A stretch of DNA of 64,000 nt from Streptomyces sp. SID13031 (GTDB lineage Bacteria; Actinomycetota; Actinomycetes; Propionibacteriales; Kribbellaceae): NCBI RefSeq assembly GCF_010548305.1, contig NZ_JAAGLV010000014.1, forward strand, positions 124,001-188,000, read 5' to 3'. Below the pieces are notes generated by a model. It saw only the letters and a program-made list of their open reading frames with translations, made no database searches and was not told the DNA's origin. Within the stretch, counting starts at the first letter, position 1, and each line of letters begins with the position of its first letter. Of the stretch, positions 1-7,854 are shown one piece after another. The translations under genes were made by a program, and so were the position numbers.

Positions 1-624
1 GCCCTCGACTTCGTCCGCGCCGACGGCGGTACCACCAACGGGACTCCCGTCCTGGCCTCTGCCGCCGGTACCGCGCACCGGTTCTCCCAGCCGAGCGGAG
101 CAGGCAACTACATCGCCGTCGAGCACGGCGGCGGCTGGAAGACCTACTACTTCCACCTCTCCTCGTACTCCGTTGCCGAAGGCGCCCAGGTCTCCCAGGG
201 CCAGCAGATCGGCGTAACCGGGAGCACCGGCAACTCCAGCGGCCCGCACATCCACTACGAGCAGCTGTACAACGGTGTCGGTCAGAACATCGTCATCAAC
301 GGCTCCGGACTCGCCTACCCGGGTTCGTACAACCAGTACTACCTGACCAGCGACAACGGCTGCGGCAGCCAGCCCGGGAAGCCCTTCAACACCTGGGGTT
401 CCGGTGTGCGCGTCCGCTCCGACGCCTACTTGAACTCCACGGTGGTAGCCACCCTGGGCGGACCTACCCCCGTACGGGTGCTCTGCCAGAAGCAGGGCGA
501 CACCGTGACCGCTGAGGGCTACACCAACAACTGGTGGGCCAAGCTCGCCAGTCCGGCCGGTTTCATCAGCAACATCTACATCGACGATCCGAACGCTGTA
601 CTACCAGGCGTTCCAACCTGTTGA
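1..624 (+). CDS. M23 (LytM-type) peptidase, 3' part, with C-terminal SH3-like domain
   Basis: The gene is cut by the window start; 207 residues are visible. The fragment reads as a zinc endopeptidase of the M23/LytM family, which cuts peptide cross-links in peptidoglycan: a His in YYFHLSS (about codon 52) precedes the signature SGPHIHYE with the metal-binding HxH (codons 83 and 85). From about codon 130 there is a separate SH3-like domain (GSGVRVRS to NNWWAKL) that closely resembles the tail of the amidase at 2026-3429, so both probably use it to bind the wall. The protein is presumably exported, but the signal peptide lies outside the window. A strong hairpin follows the stop. The family call is firm; the substrate is inferred. 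Confidence 0.85.
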   Translation, partial: ALDFVRADGGTTNGTPVLASAAGTAHRFSQPSGAGNYIAVEHGGGWKTYYFHLSSYSVAEGAQVSQGQQIGVTGSTGNSSGPHIHYEQLYNGVGQNIVINGSGLAYPGSYNQYYLTSDNGCGSQPGKPFNTWGSGVRVRSDAYLNSTVVATLGGPTPVRVLCQKQGDTVTAEGYTNNWWAKLASPAGFISNIYIDDPNAVLPGVPTC

Positions 625-638
625 GCTGAACCGACGAG

Positions 639-670
639 AGCCGGGCCCACCCGTGAGGGTGGGCCCGGCT
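639..670. terminator. hairpin between convergent genes
   Basis: A perfect 14-bp GC-rich stem (639-652 with 657-670) closes a GTGA loop and is followed by TTTGTGT on the + strand. It lies between two convergent stop codons, so it probably ends transcription of the M23 gene and may also serve the protease from the other side. Confidence 0.75.
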
Positions 671-675
671 TTGTG

Positions 676-1815
676 TCATGCGGTGTGCAGAGTGAGCCCG
701 TAGGTGCCCAGGATCTCGTTGACCGGCTGGAACCAGGTCTCACCGCCGCTGCTGCAGTTGCCCCAGCCGCCAGAGGTCACGCCCTGGGCCTGGTCGCCGG
801 TGATGAAGGAGCCACCCGAGTCGCCGCCCTCGGCGCACACGTTGGTCTTGGTGGCGCCGTAGAACAGCTGGCCGTTGCCGTAGTTCACGGTCTCGTTCTT
901 GCCCGTGACGGTGCCGCAGTGCCAGTGGGTTGTCGAGCCGCTGCGGCAGACCGACGTACCGATCGGAGCTTCCCAGGAACCGCGGACCAGCGCGTCGCTG
1001 ACCTGGCCCCAGCCGAGCACTACCGGTACGGTCCACCAGCCACTGTCGATCTGCACCCAGGAGTAGTCGTTACCGGGGAAGGACGCGCCCCGGAAGAAGC
1101 CCTGGTTCGAACCGTCCCAGCCCCGTGTCCTGGCACCTACGCCAGGAGAGCAGTGCCCGGCCGAGACGTATCCGCCGTGGACGGAGAAGCCGATCGAGCA
1201 GCGGACGTTGCCGGTGTAGTAGGGGTCTCCCCCGACCGTGCCGGCGGCGAAGGTCCGCGGCGCCTGGGCCACGACCTCCCGGACCGTTACCGCGCCGGCC
1301 TTGGACACCTTGGCGACGAAGGCGTCGACGGCCTGGGAATGCTTACCTGCTTGGACATTCACGACGACGCTGCCTGTGCGAGCATCGACGGACCAGCCAG
1401 TTACTGCGGCCGGCACAGCCTTCCCGGCCAGCTTGTCGACAGCAGCCTTGCGCTGGTCGAGCTGCTTGGCAGTCGCCGGTACTACGGTCACGTCGGCGCC
1501 CGTAGCCCGTACTGCGTCCGCAACGGCCGCGCTGGTCACGCCGACGACCAGCCGTTGCTTCGTGGCGTCGTACCAGGTGCCACCGAAGGCAGCTCCTGCT
1601 GCGCGCTGCGCGAGCGGGACGAGCTTGGTCGCAGCGGTTTCGACCTTGAGCCGTTCCTTGGCCTGCTGCGCAGTCAGACCGAAGTCAGTCTGCATGGCAG
1701 TCACCTGCCGCGGTACCGCGAGTTGCTGGCCGGGCTGGTCGGGTGTTGCAGCCGTGGCCTGGGTCGGGACGGCCACCGCGCTCGCAACGAGCACGGCAGT
1801 AATCAGAACCTTCAT
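676..1815 (-). CDS. Secreted streptogrisin/alpha-lytic-type serine protease with propeptide
   Basis: A 379-residue preproprotease of family S1 (S1E-like). A signal peptide (MKVLITAVLVASAVAVPTQA) is followed by a propeptide of about 150-170 residues and a chymotrypsin-fold domain. The triad is visible as His in SAGHCS, Asp in GNDYSW and Ser in EGGDSGGSF, with cysteines placed for disulfides. I start at ATG 1815 because GAGGAGA sits 6-8 bases upstream; an in-frame GTG at 1830 has no such site. It is likely an extracellular scavenging protease. The promoter region carries overlapping palindromes at 1852-1874. It converges on the M23 gene. Confidence 0.9.
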   Translation of the reverse strand: MKVLITAVLVASAVAVPTQATAATPDQPGQQLAVPRQVTAMQTDFGLTAQQAKERLKVETAATKLVPLAQRAAGAAFGGTWYDATKQRLVVGVTSAAVADAVRATGADVTVVPATAKQLDQRKAAVDKLAGKAVPAAVTGWSVDARTGSVVVNVQAGKHSQAVDAFVAKVSKAGAVTVREVVAQAPRTFAAGTVGGDPYYTGNVRCSIGFSVHGGYVSAGHCSPGVGARTRGWDGSNQGFFRGASFPGNDYSWVQIDSGWWTVPVVLGWGQVSDALVRGSWEAPIGTSVCRSGSTTHWHCGTVTGKNETVNYGNGQLFYGATKTNVCAEGGDSGGSFITGDQAQGVTSGGWGNCSSGGETWFQPVNEILGTYGLTLHTA

Positions 1816-1851
1816 CTGGACTCTCCTCACCTAGGGGCGGTTCGGTGCGGT

Positions 1852-1874
1852 GAGAGCGCTCTCGAAACCGAGAG
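1852..1874. promoter_or_regulatory. Overlapping palindromes, LacI-family-like operator
   Basis: GAGAGCGCTCTC (1852-1863) is a perfect 12-bp palindrome with the central AGCGCT typical of LacI-family operators such as CelR/CebR sites in actinobacteria. It overlaps a second inverted repeat, CTCTCG-AAAC-CGAGAG (1859-1874). The pair lies 37-59 bases upstream of the protease start. Binding is inferred from the motif only. Confidence 0.5.
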
Positions 1875-1986
1875 TGGCGTGACGGACACGAACCGTCAAG
1901 AGCTGATGCCGACGTTGTCACCTTGCGCAAAACCGGCAACCGCTATCCCCGCCCGGAGCTGTCCGAAAGCGGTCAGAGTCCAGAAC

Positions 1987-2018
1987 GGTCCGGGGCCTGC
2001 CTCGGCAGACCCCGGACC
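1987..2018 (-). terminator. Hairpin downstream of amidase gene
   Basis: A perfect 9-bp stem GGTCCGGGG/CCCCGGACC encloses a 14-base loop that can pair further. It starts 8 bases after the amidase stop. The following tract is not T-rich, so the terminator call is moderate. Confidence 0.55.
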
Positions 2019-2025
2019 GTCGGCG

Positions 2026-3429
2026 CTACGGGCAGACCGGGACGCCGGGGAGCTTCGGGTTCGGGTCCGCGATGTAGATGTTGGACATGTAGCCGCCCTG
2101 GTCACGCAGCTTGGCCCACCAGTTGTTGGAGGTGCCTTCGGCGTTGACCATGTCGCCCTGCTTCTGGCAGGTGACGAAGACCTGTGTCGGGCCGGGCAGG
2201 GTGGTGACGATCGAGGCGGTCAGCAGCGGCGCGCTACGGACGCGGACGCCACTGCCGTAGGTGGTGAAGTTGTACGTCGGCGGGTTCGGGTTGCCGCCGT
2301 TGACCAGCTGCATGTAGTAGGTCCAGTTCCAGTTCGGGCCGGGGTCCGTGTGGGTCTGGTTCGGCAGCTCGGAGTGACCCTTGATGTGAGCCCGGTCCTT
2401 CGGGATACCTCGCCGCTCGGCGATGTTCTTGGTCACTGCCGCCGACGAGCGGTACATGGCGTCGGTGAACCAGGACGGCTGGTCCACGAAGCCCTCGTGC
2501 TCGATGCCGACCGTGTACGGGTTCTCGGAACCGACATGCCAGGCGGTGTCCTTCTCGGCCACCATCTGGGTGACCTGTCCGTCGCTGGACCGGATCACGT
2601 AATGCGCGCTCACCTGGGCCGCGGAGTTCTTGAACCAGCTGATCGTTCCGGCGTACGAGCCCTGGGTGACGTGGATGACGATGGTGCTGATGGCCTTGGT
2701 CCGGCCGACTCGGTAGTTGCAGGTGCAGGCCGCGTTCCAGATGGCGCCGGGGTAGTCGACCGCCAGGACCGACGACGCGCTCTTGCTGCCGAGCGGGGCC
2801 ACCTTGACGTAGGCGCCGCGATCCGGGGTCACCGCCTTCGGGGCGAGCTGGACGCCGGCGGAACCGACCCCCGCACCGATGATCCGGTAGACCTCATCGG
2901 TGTAGAGCCGGCCGGTCGGGGCGTCGGCGGAGTGCGAGTACTGCGCGACGACCGTGTACCACTTGGCGACGTCCTTGCGGGCGTCACCGGTCAGACCGGC
3001 CTGGTCGGCGTACGAGGCGAGGACGGCGGCGGCGCCGGTGATGTTCGCTGCCGAGTCCTTGGCGAGCGTCTCGACCGGCAGGCCGGTCAGCTTGATCGCC
3101 TCGGACATCGTCGGGTTCTGCGGGTTGCTCGCCAGGTGCATCAGGCCATAGCCGTTGTCCTGGCTGGGCTGGCCATTGTGGCCGTCGAGATGCGATTCGG
3201 CGTAACCGATACCGACCAGCACCTCACGCGGTACGTCGTACGTGACGGCGGCGGTCTGGAAGGCCTGGTTCAGGTCTCCCGGCACGGCCGAGCCGGTCTG
3301 GGCGCCGGATTGGGGCGGTTCGGGCGCCGGCGCGGCAGTGCTTGGGAGCGCGCCGCTCAGCGCGATCGCTCCGGCGGCAGCTGCGGCGAGCAGCGCGGTC
3401 ATTCTGGGCACTCGGGCGGTCTTACCCAT
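2026..3429 (-). CDS. Secreted N-acetylmuramoyl-L-alanine amidase with SLT-like and SH3-like domains
   Basis: 467 residues. After a signal peptide (about residues 1-35, ending LPSTAAPA) comes a region resembling a lytic transglycosylase/SLT fold (LVGIGYAESHLDGHNG, NGYGLMHLA). Next is an Amidase_2 domain with zinc ligands in IVIHVTQG and GHSELPNQTHTDPG, and finally an SH3-like domain matching the M23 protein at 1-624. Amidase_2 enzymes cleave the amide bond between MurNAc and the stem peptide. Start ATG 3429 has GGAAGGAA upstream; the frame stays open to 3588 without a better site. Whether the SLT-like part is catalytic is unknown. Confidence 0.85.
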   Translation of the reverse strand: MGKTARVPRMTALLAAAAAGAIALSGALPSTAAPAPEPPQSGAQTGSAVPGDLNQAFQTAAVTYDVPREVLVGIGYAESHLDGHNGQPSQDNGYGLMHLASNPQNPTMSEAIKLTGLPVETLAKDSAANITGAAAVLASYADQAGLTGDARKDVAKWYTVVAQYSHSADAPTGRLYTDEVYRIIGAGVGSAGVQLAPKAVTPDRGAYVKVAPLGSKSASSVLAVDYPGAIWNAACTCNYRVGRTKAISTIVIHVTQGSYAGTISWFKNSAAQVSAHYVIRSSDGQVTQMVAEKDTAWHVGSENPYTVGIEHEGFVDQPSWFTDAMYRSSAAVTKNIAERRGIPKDRAHIKGHSELPNQTHTDPGPNWNWTYYMQLVNGGNPNPPTYNFTTYGSGVRVRSAPLLTASIVTTLPGPTQVFVTCQKQGDMVNAEGTSNNWWAKLRDQGGYMSNIYIADPNPKLPGVPVCP

Positions 3430-3625
3430 GGGGGTTCGTTCCTTCCCTTGCGACGTCCGCCGCGCCTCCCGCGGCGACCGTCCCACCGAGGGGCGTCGGC
3501 GGGTGCGACTCACGGTAGGGCAATATCTTCCGCCGAGACCAGTGGTTACGTGAATATTTCCCGTCACAGGGTGAAATTGTTCGATCACTCAGCTGTTCCG
3601 CCGCGATCCTGCCATCTTCGCGGGG

Positions 3626-4720
3626 TCAGGGCCGGTAGACGCGGCCACGCAGGACGATGCATTCGGGGTGGCTGAGGACGGCCGGATTGGCGCGCGGGTC
3701 CTCGGCGTAAACGACGAGGTCGGCCGGGTTGCCCAGTGCCAGGTCGGCGGGAGCGCCGAGCCAGCTGCGGGCGGCCCAGGAGCCAGCGGCGAGGGCCTGT
3801 TCGCCAGACATGCCGATGGCGGTGAGAGCCTGGATCTCCTCAGCGACCAGGCCGTGCCCGAGGACTCCACCCGCATCCGTCCCCGCAAAAACCGGTACTC
3901 CGGCCTCGAAGGCCGAGCGCAGCGTGTCGAGCCGTCGCGTGTAGAGATCACGCATGTGGTCGGCGTACACGGGAAACTTGCCGGCGGCCTGATCGGCGTA
4001 CTGGGGGAAGTTCTCGAGCTGGATGATCGTCGGTACGACGGCGACGCCACGGCCGGCCATGTCGTCGAGCATCTCGGGGAGCAGGCCGGTGCCGTGCTCG
4101 ATGCAGTCGATGCCGGCGGTCAGCAGGTCGGGCAGGGCGTGCTCGCCGAAGACATGCGCGGTGACCCGGGCACCGAGCTCGTGGGCTCTGGTGATCGCCG
4201 CCGTGAGTGCGTCCAGCGGCCAGCATGGGGTCAGGTCGCCGGCGTCGCGGTCGATCCAGTCCCCCACCAGCTTGACCCAGCCGTCGCCGCGGCGGGCCTC
4301 CTGCTCGACGTACGCGACCAGCTCCTCCGGCTCGATCTCCCAGCCGTAGTCGCGGATGTAGCGCTTGGAGCGGGCGATGTGCCGGCCGGCCCGGATGATC
4401 TTGGGCAGGTCTTCCCGCTCGTCGATCCAGCGGGTGTCGGCGGCCGAGCCGGCGTCGCGGACCAGCAGCGCGCCAGCGTCACGGTCCACGATCGCCTGCT
4501 GCTCCTGGACGTCCCGGTCGACCGCGCCGTGCTGGTCCAGGCCGATGTGACAGTGCGCGTCCACCAGGCCGGGCACGATCCACCCGCCCGTACTGACCGT
4601 GGTGACGTCAGCAGTGGCGGGCCGGTCGACGACCAGCCCGCCACTGAGGTGAAGCTCCTGCTGCTCACCGGCCGGCAGAACCGTGCCGGCGAGGCGTAGT
4701 ACACCGGAGTCGGTCGTCAT
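3626..4720 (-). CDS. Metal-dependent amidohydrolase (imidazolonepropionase-like)
   Basis: A 364-residue TIM-barrel amidohydrolase. Visible metal and catalytic motifs in order are VDAHCHIGLD, the Lys in WVKLVGD (candidate carbamylated lysine), VTAHVFGEH, IEHGTG and the Asp in FAGTDAGG. A C-terminal beta-sandwich segment ends in PADLVVYAEDPR. It hydrolyses cyclic amides or peptides in related enzymes; the substrate here cannot be read from sequence. I place the start at ATG 4720; the reading frame runs upstream only through the hairpin element. The spacing TACGGT-N6-ATG suggests a leaderless transcript. It is separated from the upstream transglycosylase gene by the 168-bp element. Confidence 0.85.
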   Translation of the reverse strand: MTTDSGVLRLAGTVLPAGEQQELHLSGGLVVDRPATADVTTVSTGGWIVPGLVDAHCHIGLDQHGAVDRDVQEQQAIVDRDAGALLVRDAGSAADTRWIDEREDLPKIIRAGRHIARSKRYIRDYGWEIEPEELVAYVEQEARRGDGWVKLVGDWIDRDAGDLTPCWPLDALTAAITRAHELGARVTAHVFGEHALPDLLTAGIDCIEHGTGLLPEMLDDMAGRGVAVVPTIIQLENFPQYADQAAGKFPVYADHMRDLYTRRLDTLRSAFEAGVPVFAGTDAGGVLGHGLVAEEIQALTAIGMSGEQALAAGSWAARSWLGAPADLALGNPADLVVYAEDPRANPAVLSHPECIVLRGRVYRP

Positions 4721-4726
4721 AGGGCG

Positions 4727-4756
4727 ACCGTAGCGGCTAGTGGTGTGTCGCTTCAA
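4727..4756 (-). promoter_or_regulatory. Candidate leaderless promoter partly inside the hairpin element
   Basis: On the minus strand TTGAAG (4751-4756), an 18-base spacer and TACGGT (4727-4732) are followed by 6 bases and the ATG at 4720. The -35 hexamer falls in the end of the inverted-repeat element. It is a pattern match only. Confidence 0.45.
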
Positions 4757-4904
4757 AAACTCGAGTGCTGGCGGTGTCCAGGTGGGTGCATCGCAAGGCG
4801 GAGGGAAGGGCTCGATGTTTTTCCATCGTGCCCTTTCCTCCAACGCGGCGAGGTGCCCGCCTGGGCGCCGCCAGTGCCGAGTTTTTGGAGCGACACACCA
4901 CTAG
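4737..4904. repeat. 168-bp imperfect inverted-repeat (MITE/REP-like hairpin) element
   Basis: The outer arms 4737-4763 and 4878-4904 are inverted copies of 27 bases with one mismatch, starting CTAGTGGTGTGTCGCT. Pairing continues inward with mismatches through CTGGCGG, CCAGG and AAGGGC blocks to a small loop around 4816-4825 (GATG-TTTTT-CCATC), so almost the whole element folds into one hairpin. It contains no ORF and sits exactly between two genes. This resembles a non-autonomous element or a large structured repeat. Confidence 0.8.
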
Positions 4905-4908
4905 TGCG

Positions 4909-6156
4909 TCAGCCGTGCGAGCCGCTGCCCTCGGTGCAGGGAGTGGGGTTCGTCTCGGCGGCGCAGGGTGACCCGGACGGGGTCTCGGTCGGGGTCGGCG
5001 TCTCGGTCGGGGTGGGCGTGGGGGTCGGCGTATCGGTCGGCGTGGGCGTCGGGGTCGGCGTCGGGTCGTCCGTCGGCGTCGTCGTCGGCTTGCCGGTCGG
5101 CGGGTGCGTCGGGCGCGTCGGCTTGCCGGTCGGCGTCGCGATCGGGTCCGGGATCGACGGCGGCCGCGTGGTCGACCCGGGCACGCTCGGCTTCGTCGTC
5201 GTCGGCGGCACCGTGGTCGGGTCGTCCGGCACCTCGGGAACCTCGCGCGGGTCCACGTTGGTCTCGACGTTGCCGGTCGTCTTGGGCGTGGCCAGTTTGC
5301 CGGTGAGGTTCGGCACCAGGACCGCGCTCTTGCTGTAGACGCGCATCCAGCGCAGGACGGTGGCGACGAAGTCCTTGGAGTGCTGGTACCGCAGGAGGGA
5401 GGCGACCAGGTCGCGCGGGCGCTTCAGGTCGTCGCCCTCGGAGCACAGGTAGACGGCAACTGTGGTGACGGCGTCGTACACGTTGTTCGGGTTGCGGAAG
5501 CCGTCGCCGTTCCCGTCGGCGCCGAACTCGTTCCAGACGCCCGGGACGATCTGCATCGGGCCGACGGCGCGGTCCCAGACCAGGTCGGCGTCGTACCGGC
5601 CCTTGTCGGAGTCCTTGATCCGGCCGATACCGCGACGGCCGTTCAGGACCGGGCCGAGGAGCTTGCCGCGGGTGGTGCCGGCCACGTCGACCTTGCCGCC
5701 GGAGGCGTGGTCGGACTCGACCTTGCCGATCCCGGCCAGCAACGGCCAGGTGAGCCCACAGTTGGGGCGGACCACGGCGAGATTCGCGGTGGCGCGGCGA
5801 TAGGCGGGGAAGACACCGCGAGGGATTCCGTTCACGGCACCGGGACGCCCCGGCCGGACCACGGAGCGGCCGTCGGTGGCACCCTGCACGGGCACGTCGG
5901 CTCGGGCGGGCTTGTCGGATCCGATCCGGCCGTCCACTCCTGGACGCTGGGGCACGATCATCGTCAGTTCGTCGAATTCACCGCTGTTCAGTCCGGCCCC
6001 AGGCGAAGGGGCGACCGGGCTGTCCGCCGCGAGCTGGCCGGAGGCACCGGCACCCCCCGAGGCGACTGTCACGATCGCCCCTACCAGCAGGGGGGCCGTG
6101 CACAGTGAAGCGATGATTATTTTGACCCGACGGTTTCCACTACGGGTTAGGCGCAT
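4909..6156 (-). CDS. Lytic murein transglycosylase with Pro/Thr-rich tail (paralogue 1)
   Basis: 415 residues: N-terminal signal/anchor (about 10-40), a linker, a lysozyme-fold SLT domain, and a C-terminal stretch of PTPT/ETPTPTE repeats. The putative catalytic Glu is in GIGKVESDHASGG, followed by VGPMQIVPGVWNEFG and the calcium-like loop DGNGDG. Such enzymes cleave MurNAc-GlcNAc bonds to form 1,6-anhydroMurNAc. Start ATG 6156 has GGGGGA just upstream. It is a paralogue of the next gene upstream (6352-7722). The acidic Pro/Thr tail is likely extracellular or wall-spanning. Two Cys near the end (GSPCAAE, TPCTEG) may form a disulfide. Confidence 0.85.
   Translation of the reverse strand: MRLTRSGNRRVKIIIASLCTAPLLVGAIVTVASGGAGASGQLAADSPVAPSPGAGLNSGEFDELTMIVPQRPGVDGRIGSDKPARADVPVQGATDGRSVVRPGRPGAVNGIPRGVFPAYRRATANLAVVRPNCGLTWPLLAGIGKVESDHASGGKVDVAGTTRGKLLGPVLNGRRGIGRIKDSDKGRYDADLVWDRAVGPMQIVPGVWNEFGADGNGDGFRNPNNVYDAVTTVAVYLCSEGDDLKRPRDLVASLLRYQHSKDFVATVLRWMRVYSKSAVLVPNLTGKLATPKTTGNVETNVDPREVPEVPDDPTTVPPTTTKPSVPGSTTRPPSIPDPIATPTGKPTRPTHPPTGKPTTTPTDDPTPTPTPTPTDTPTPTPTPTETPTPTETPSGSPCAAETNPTPCTEGSGSHG
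4975..5090. repeat. Short-period repeat encoding the PT-rich tail
   Basis: A degenerate 6-base periodicity (GTCGGG/GTGGGC type units) encodes the alternating Pro-Thr tail of the 4909-6156 protein. Such tracts are prone to slippage, so length may vary between strains. Confidence 0.7.
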
Positions 6157-6181
6157 AGTTCCCCCAACGACCCATACGCCA

Positions 6182-6212
6182 GAAAGTTACCGAGTTACGA
6201 CGGAAAGTTACC
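6182..6212. promoter_or_regulatory. Direct repeats upstream of transglycosylase 1
   Basis: GAAAGTTACC occurs at 6182-6191 and 6203-6212 in the same orientation, 21 bases (two helical turns) apart, 26-56 bases upstream of the ATG at 6156. The geometry suits a protein binding one face of the helix. The factor is unknown. Confidence 0.45.
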
Positions 6213-6351
6213 TGAGCCGATAGCCCAACGGTCCAGGATTTGCGCCGAACGGTCCCTCGCCACGCTCAGCAGGCCCCTGTGAGCCCCTGTCCGACCGGGT
6301 CGGCGATGGGAAATCTTAACGTTCACGACCCGATTTCGGGCCTCTTCAGGC

Positions 6352-7722
6352 TCAGGTCGGGGTCGATTGCGACGCTACCGGAGTGCTCTCCGGCGCCGGC
6401 GTCGTGTCCTGCGGGGCCGGGGTGGTCGGCGGCACCGTGCAGCTCGGGTCCGGCGCCGGCGGGTCGGTCGGCGGCAGGGTCGGCGGCGACGTCTCGTTCG
6501 GACCGCAAGTCGTGGGCGGCGTCGTCGGCGGCGTCGTGGGCGGCGTCGTCGGCGGGGTCGTGGGCGGGGTGGTCGGCGGCGTCGTGGGAGGCGTCGTCGG
6601 CGGAGTGGTCGGCGGCGTCGTGGGAGGCGTCGTCGGCGGCGTGGTCGGCGGCGTCGTCGGAACGGTCGGCCGGCTGGGACCCGTCGTCGGGTGAGTCCCC
6701 TGCGGCGACTTCGGCGGCGTCGGAGTCGGCGTCGTCGGGCGCGGTGTCGTCGGCTGCGGCGTGGTCGGCGCGGGGGTCGTCGGCTGGGTGACCGGCGGGG
6801 TCACCGGGGTGGTCGGCGGCGGCGTCGGGTCGTTCTGGACGTTGCCGCTCTGGTCGGCCGGCGGGGTGATCGGGTCGGTCGAGTCCGGGATCGTCACCGT
6901 CGTGCTGCTGTAGGTCTGCATCCAGCGCAGCACGGTGGACACGTAGTCCATCGAGTGGTTGTACCGCAGTACCGCCTGGACCAGGCCTTGCGGGTCTTTC
7001 AGGTTCGCGCCGCCGGCGCAGAGGTAGTTGCCCGCCGCGCGGGCCGCGTCGAAGATGTTGTGCGGGTCCTTGACGCCGTCACCGTTGCCGTCGGCGCCGA
7101 AGGACTTCCAGGTGCCCGGGATGAACTGCATCGGGCCGACCGCGCGATCCCACTTGGCGTCGCCGTCATACAGGCCCTGGTCGGTGTCGGCGATGGCCGC
7201 CATCCCCGGGCCGCCGTCGAGCACCGGGCCGAGGATCTTGCCCCGGGTCACACCGTTCGTGTCGACCCGGCCGCCGCTCGCGTGAGCGGACTCGACCTTG
7301 CCGATCCCGGCCAGCAACGGCCAGGTGATCCCGCAGTTGGGTTGCGCCAGAGCCAGGTCGTTCGCGGCCTTCTGGTACGCCGCCAGCACGGTGCCCGGGA
7401 TGCCGGAGACGTCGCCGGTCACGCCAGTGATCGGCTGCTGGGCGCTGTCCACGGCTCCGGTGACCGGAACCTCGACCTGGGACTTCTGCTCACTCGGGAC
7501 GCTGCCGTCGACCCCGGGGCCGGCCGGCAGGTTCTCGGCAAGGTCGTCGAAGACGGAGTCGTTGCGCGGCTGACTCAGCGCCTGGGCGTCCACGATGAAC
7601 GTGTTGGAGGTGACCCCACCGGCCACGAACACGACCACCAGGGCCGTCGGCGGCGCAAGGCAGATCCACACAGCGGTCAGCTTGCCCCGCCAAGTGTCCA
7701 GATCCTTGAACTGCTGCCTCAT
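6352..7722 (-). CDS. Lytic murein transglycosylase with TTPP-repeat tail (paralogue 2)
   Basis: 456 residues. An N-terminal membrane segment (about 15-40, LTAVWICLAPPTALVVVFV) precedes an SLT domain with the catalytic Glu in GIGKVESAHASGG and the block VGPMQFIPGTWKSFG. A long tail contains about a dozen TTPP units and then a Cys-bearing segment (TTCGPNE...DPSCTV). The paralogue downstream shares domain order and core motifs, so the pair arose by tandem duplication. Start ATG 7722 has GAGGGA at about 9 bases. The tail would extend the enzyme through the wall. A sigma-70-like promoter lies at 7778-7805. Confidence 0.87.
   Translation of the reverse strand: MRQQFKDLDTWRGKLTAVWICLAPPTALVVVFVAGGVTSNTFIVDAQALSQPRNDSVFDDLAENLPAGPGVDGSVPSEQKSQVEVPVTGAVDSAQQPITGVTGDVSGIPGTVLAAYQKAANDLALAQPNCGITWPLLAGIGKVESAHASGGRVDTNGVTRGKILGPVLDGGPGMAAIADTDQGLYDGDAKWDRAVGPMQFIPGTWKSFGADGNGDGVKDPHNIFDAARAAGNYLCAGGANLKDPQGLVQAVLRYNHSMDYVSTVLRWMQTYSSTTVTIPDSTDPITPPADQSGNVQNDPTPPPTTPVTPPVTQPTTPAPTTPQPTTPRPTTPTPTPPKSPQGTHPTTGPSRPTVPTTPPTTPPTTPPTTPPTTPPTTPPTTPPTTPPTTPPTTPPTTPPTTPPTTCGPNETSPPTLPPTDPPAPDPSCTVPPTTPAPQDTTPAPESTPVASQSTPT
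6505..6664. repeat. 12-bp tandem repeat encoding TTPP units
   Basis: About 13 near-identical copies of a GTCGTCGGCGGC-like unit run in tandem and encode the TTPP repeats of the 6352-7722 protein. Variation is mainly at wobble positions (GTG for GTC, GGAGGC for GGCGGC), which suggests repeated expansion by slippage with frame preserved. Confidence 0.85.
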
Positions 7723-7777
7723 CCGAACCGTCCCTCACGACGTAGTCCGCGGTACCTCATTCTTGGGCGTACGGATG

Positions 7778-7805
7778 ATCTTAACGGTCTAACGGCTCTG
7801 GACAA
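7778..7805 (-). promoter_or_regulatory. Sigma-70-like promoter of transglycosylase 2
   Basis: On the minus strand TTGTCC (7800-7805), a 16-base spacer and TAAGAT (7778-7783), about 55 bases before the ATG. The same CGTTAAGAT string occurs near 6311 upstream of the paralogue, suggesting a duplicated promoter. Confidence 0.5.
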
Positions 7806-7854
7806 CCGGTAACGGTGCGCCAGCTCACGCAGTGAACAAATCCCTAACCGGCAG

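Noticed and set aside
673..3675. Very long open frame on the + strand
   Set aside because: It is the mirror of the protease and amidase genes; high GC keeps antisense frames open. The minus-strand proteins have signal peptides and catalytic motifs.
6157..6351. Cyclic-di-AMP (ydaO-type) riboswitch before the transglycosylase
   Set aside because: Expected for some actinobacterial wall hydrolases, but I found none of the conserved ydaO blocks in this leader or that of 7723-7854 or 3430-3600.
6367..7812. Arg-rich + strand frame
   Set aside because: Shadow of the TTPP repeat tail and the transglycosylase; composition is unlike a real protein.
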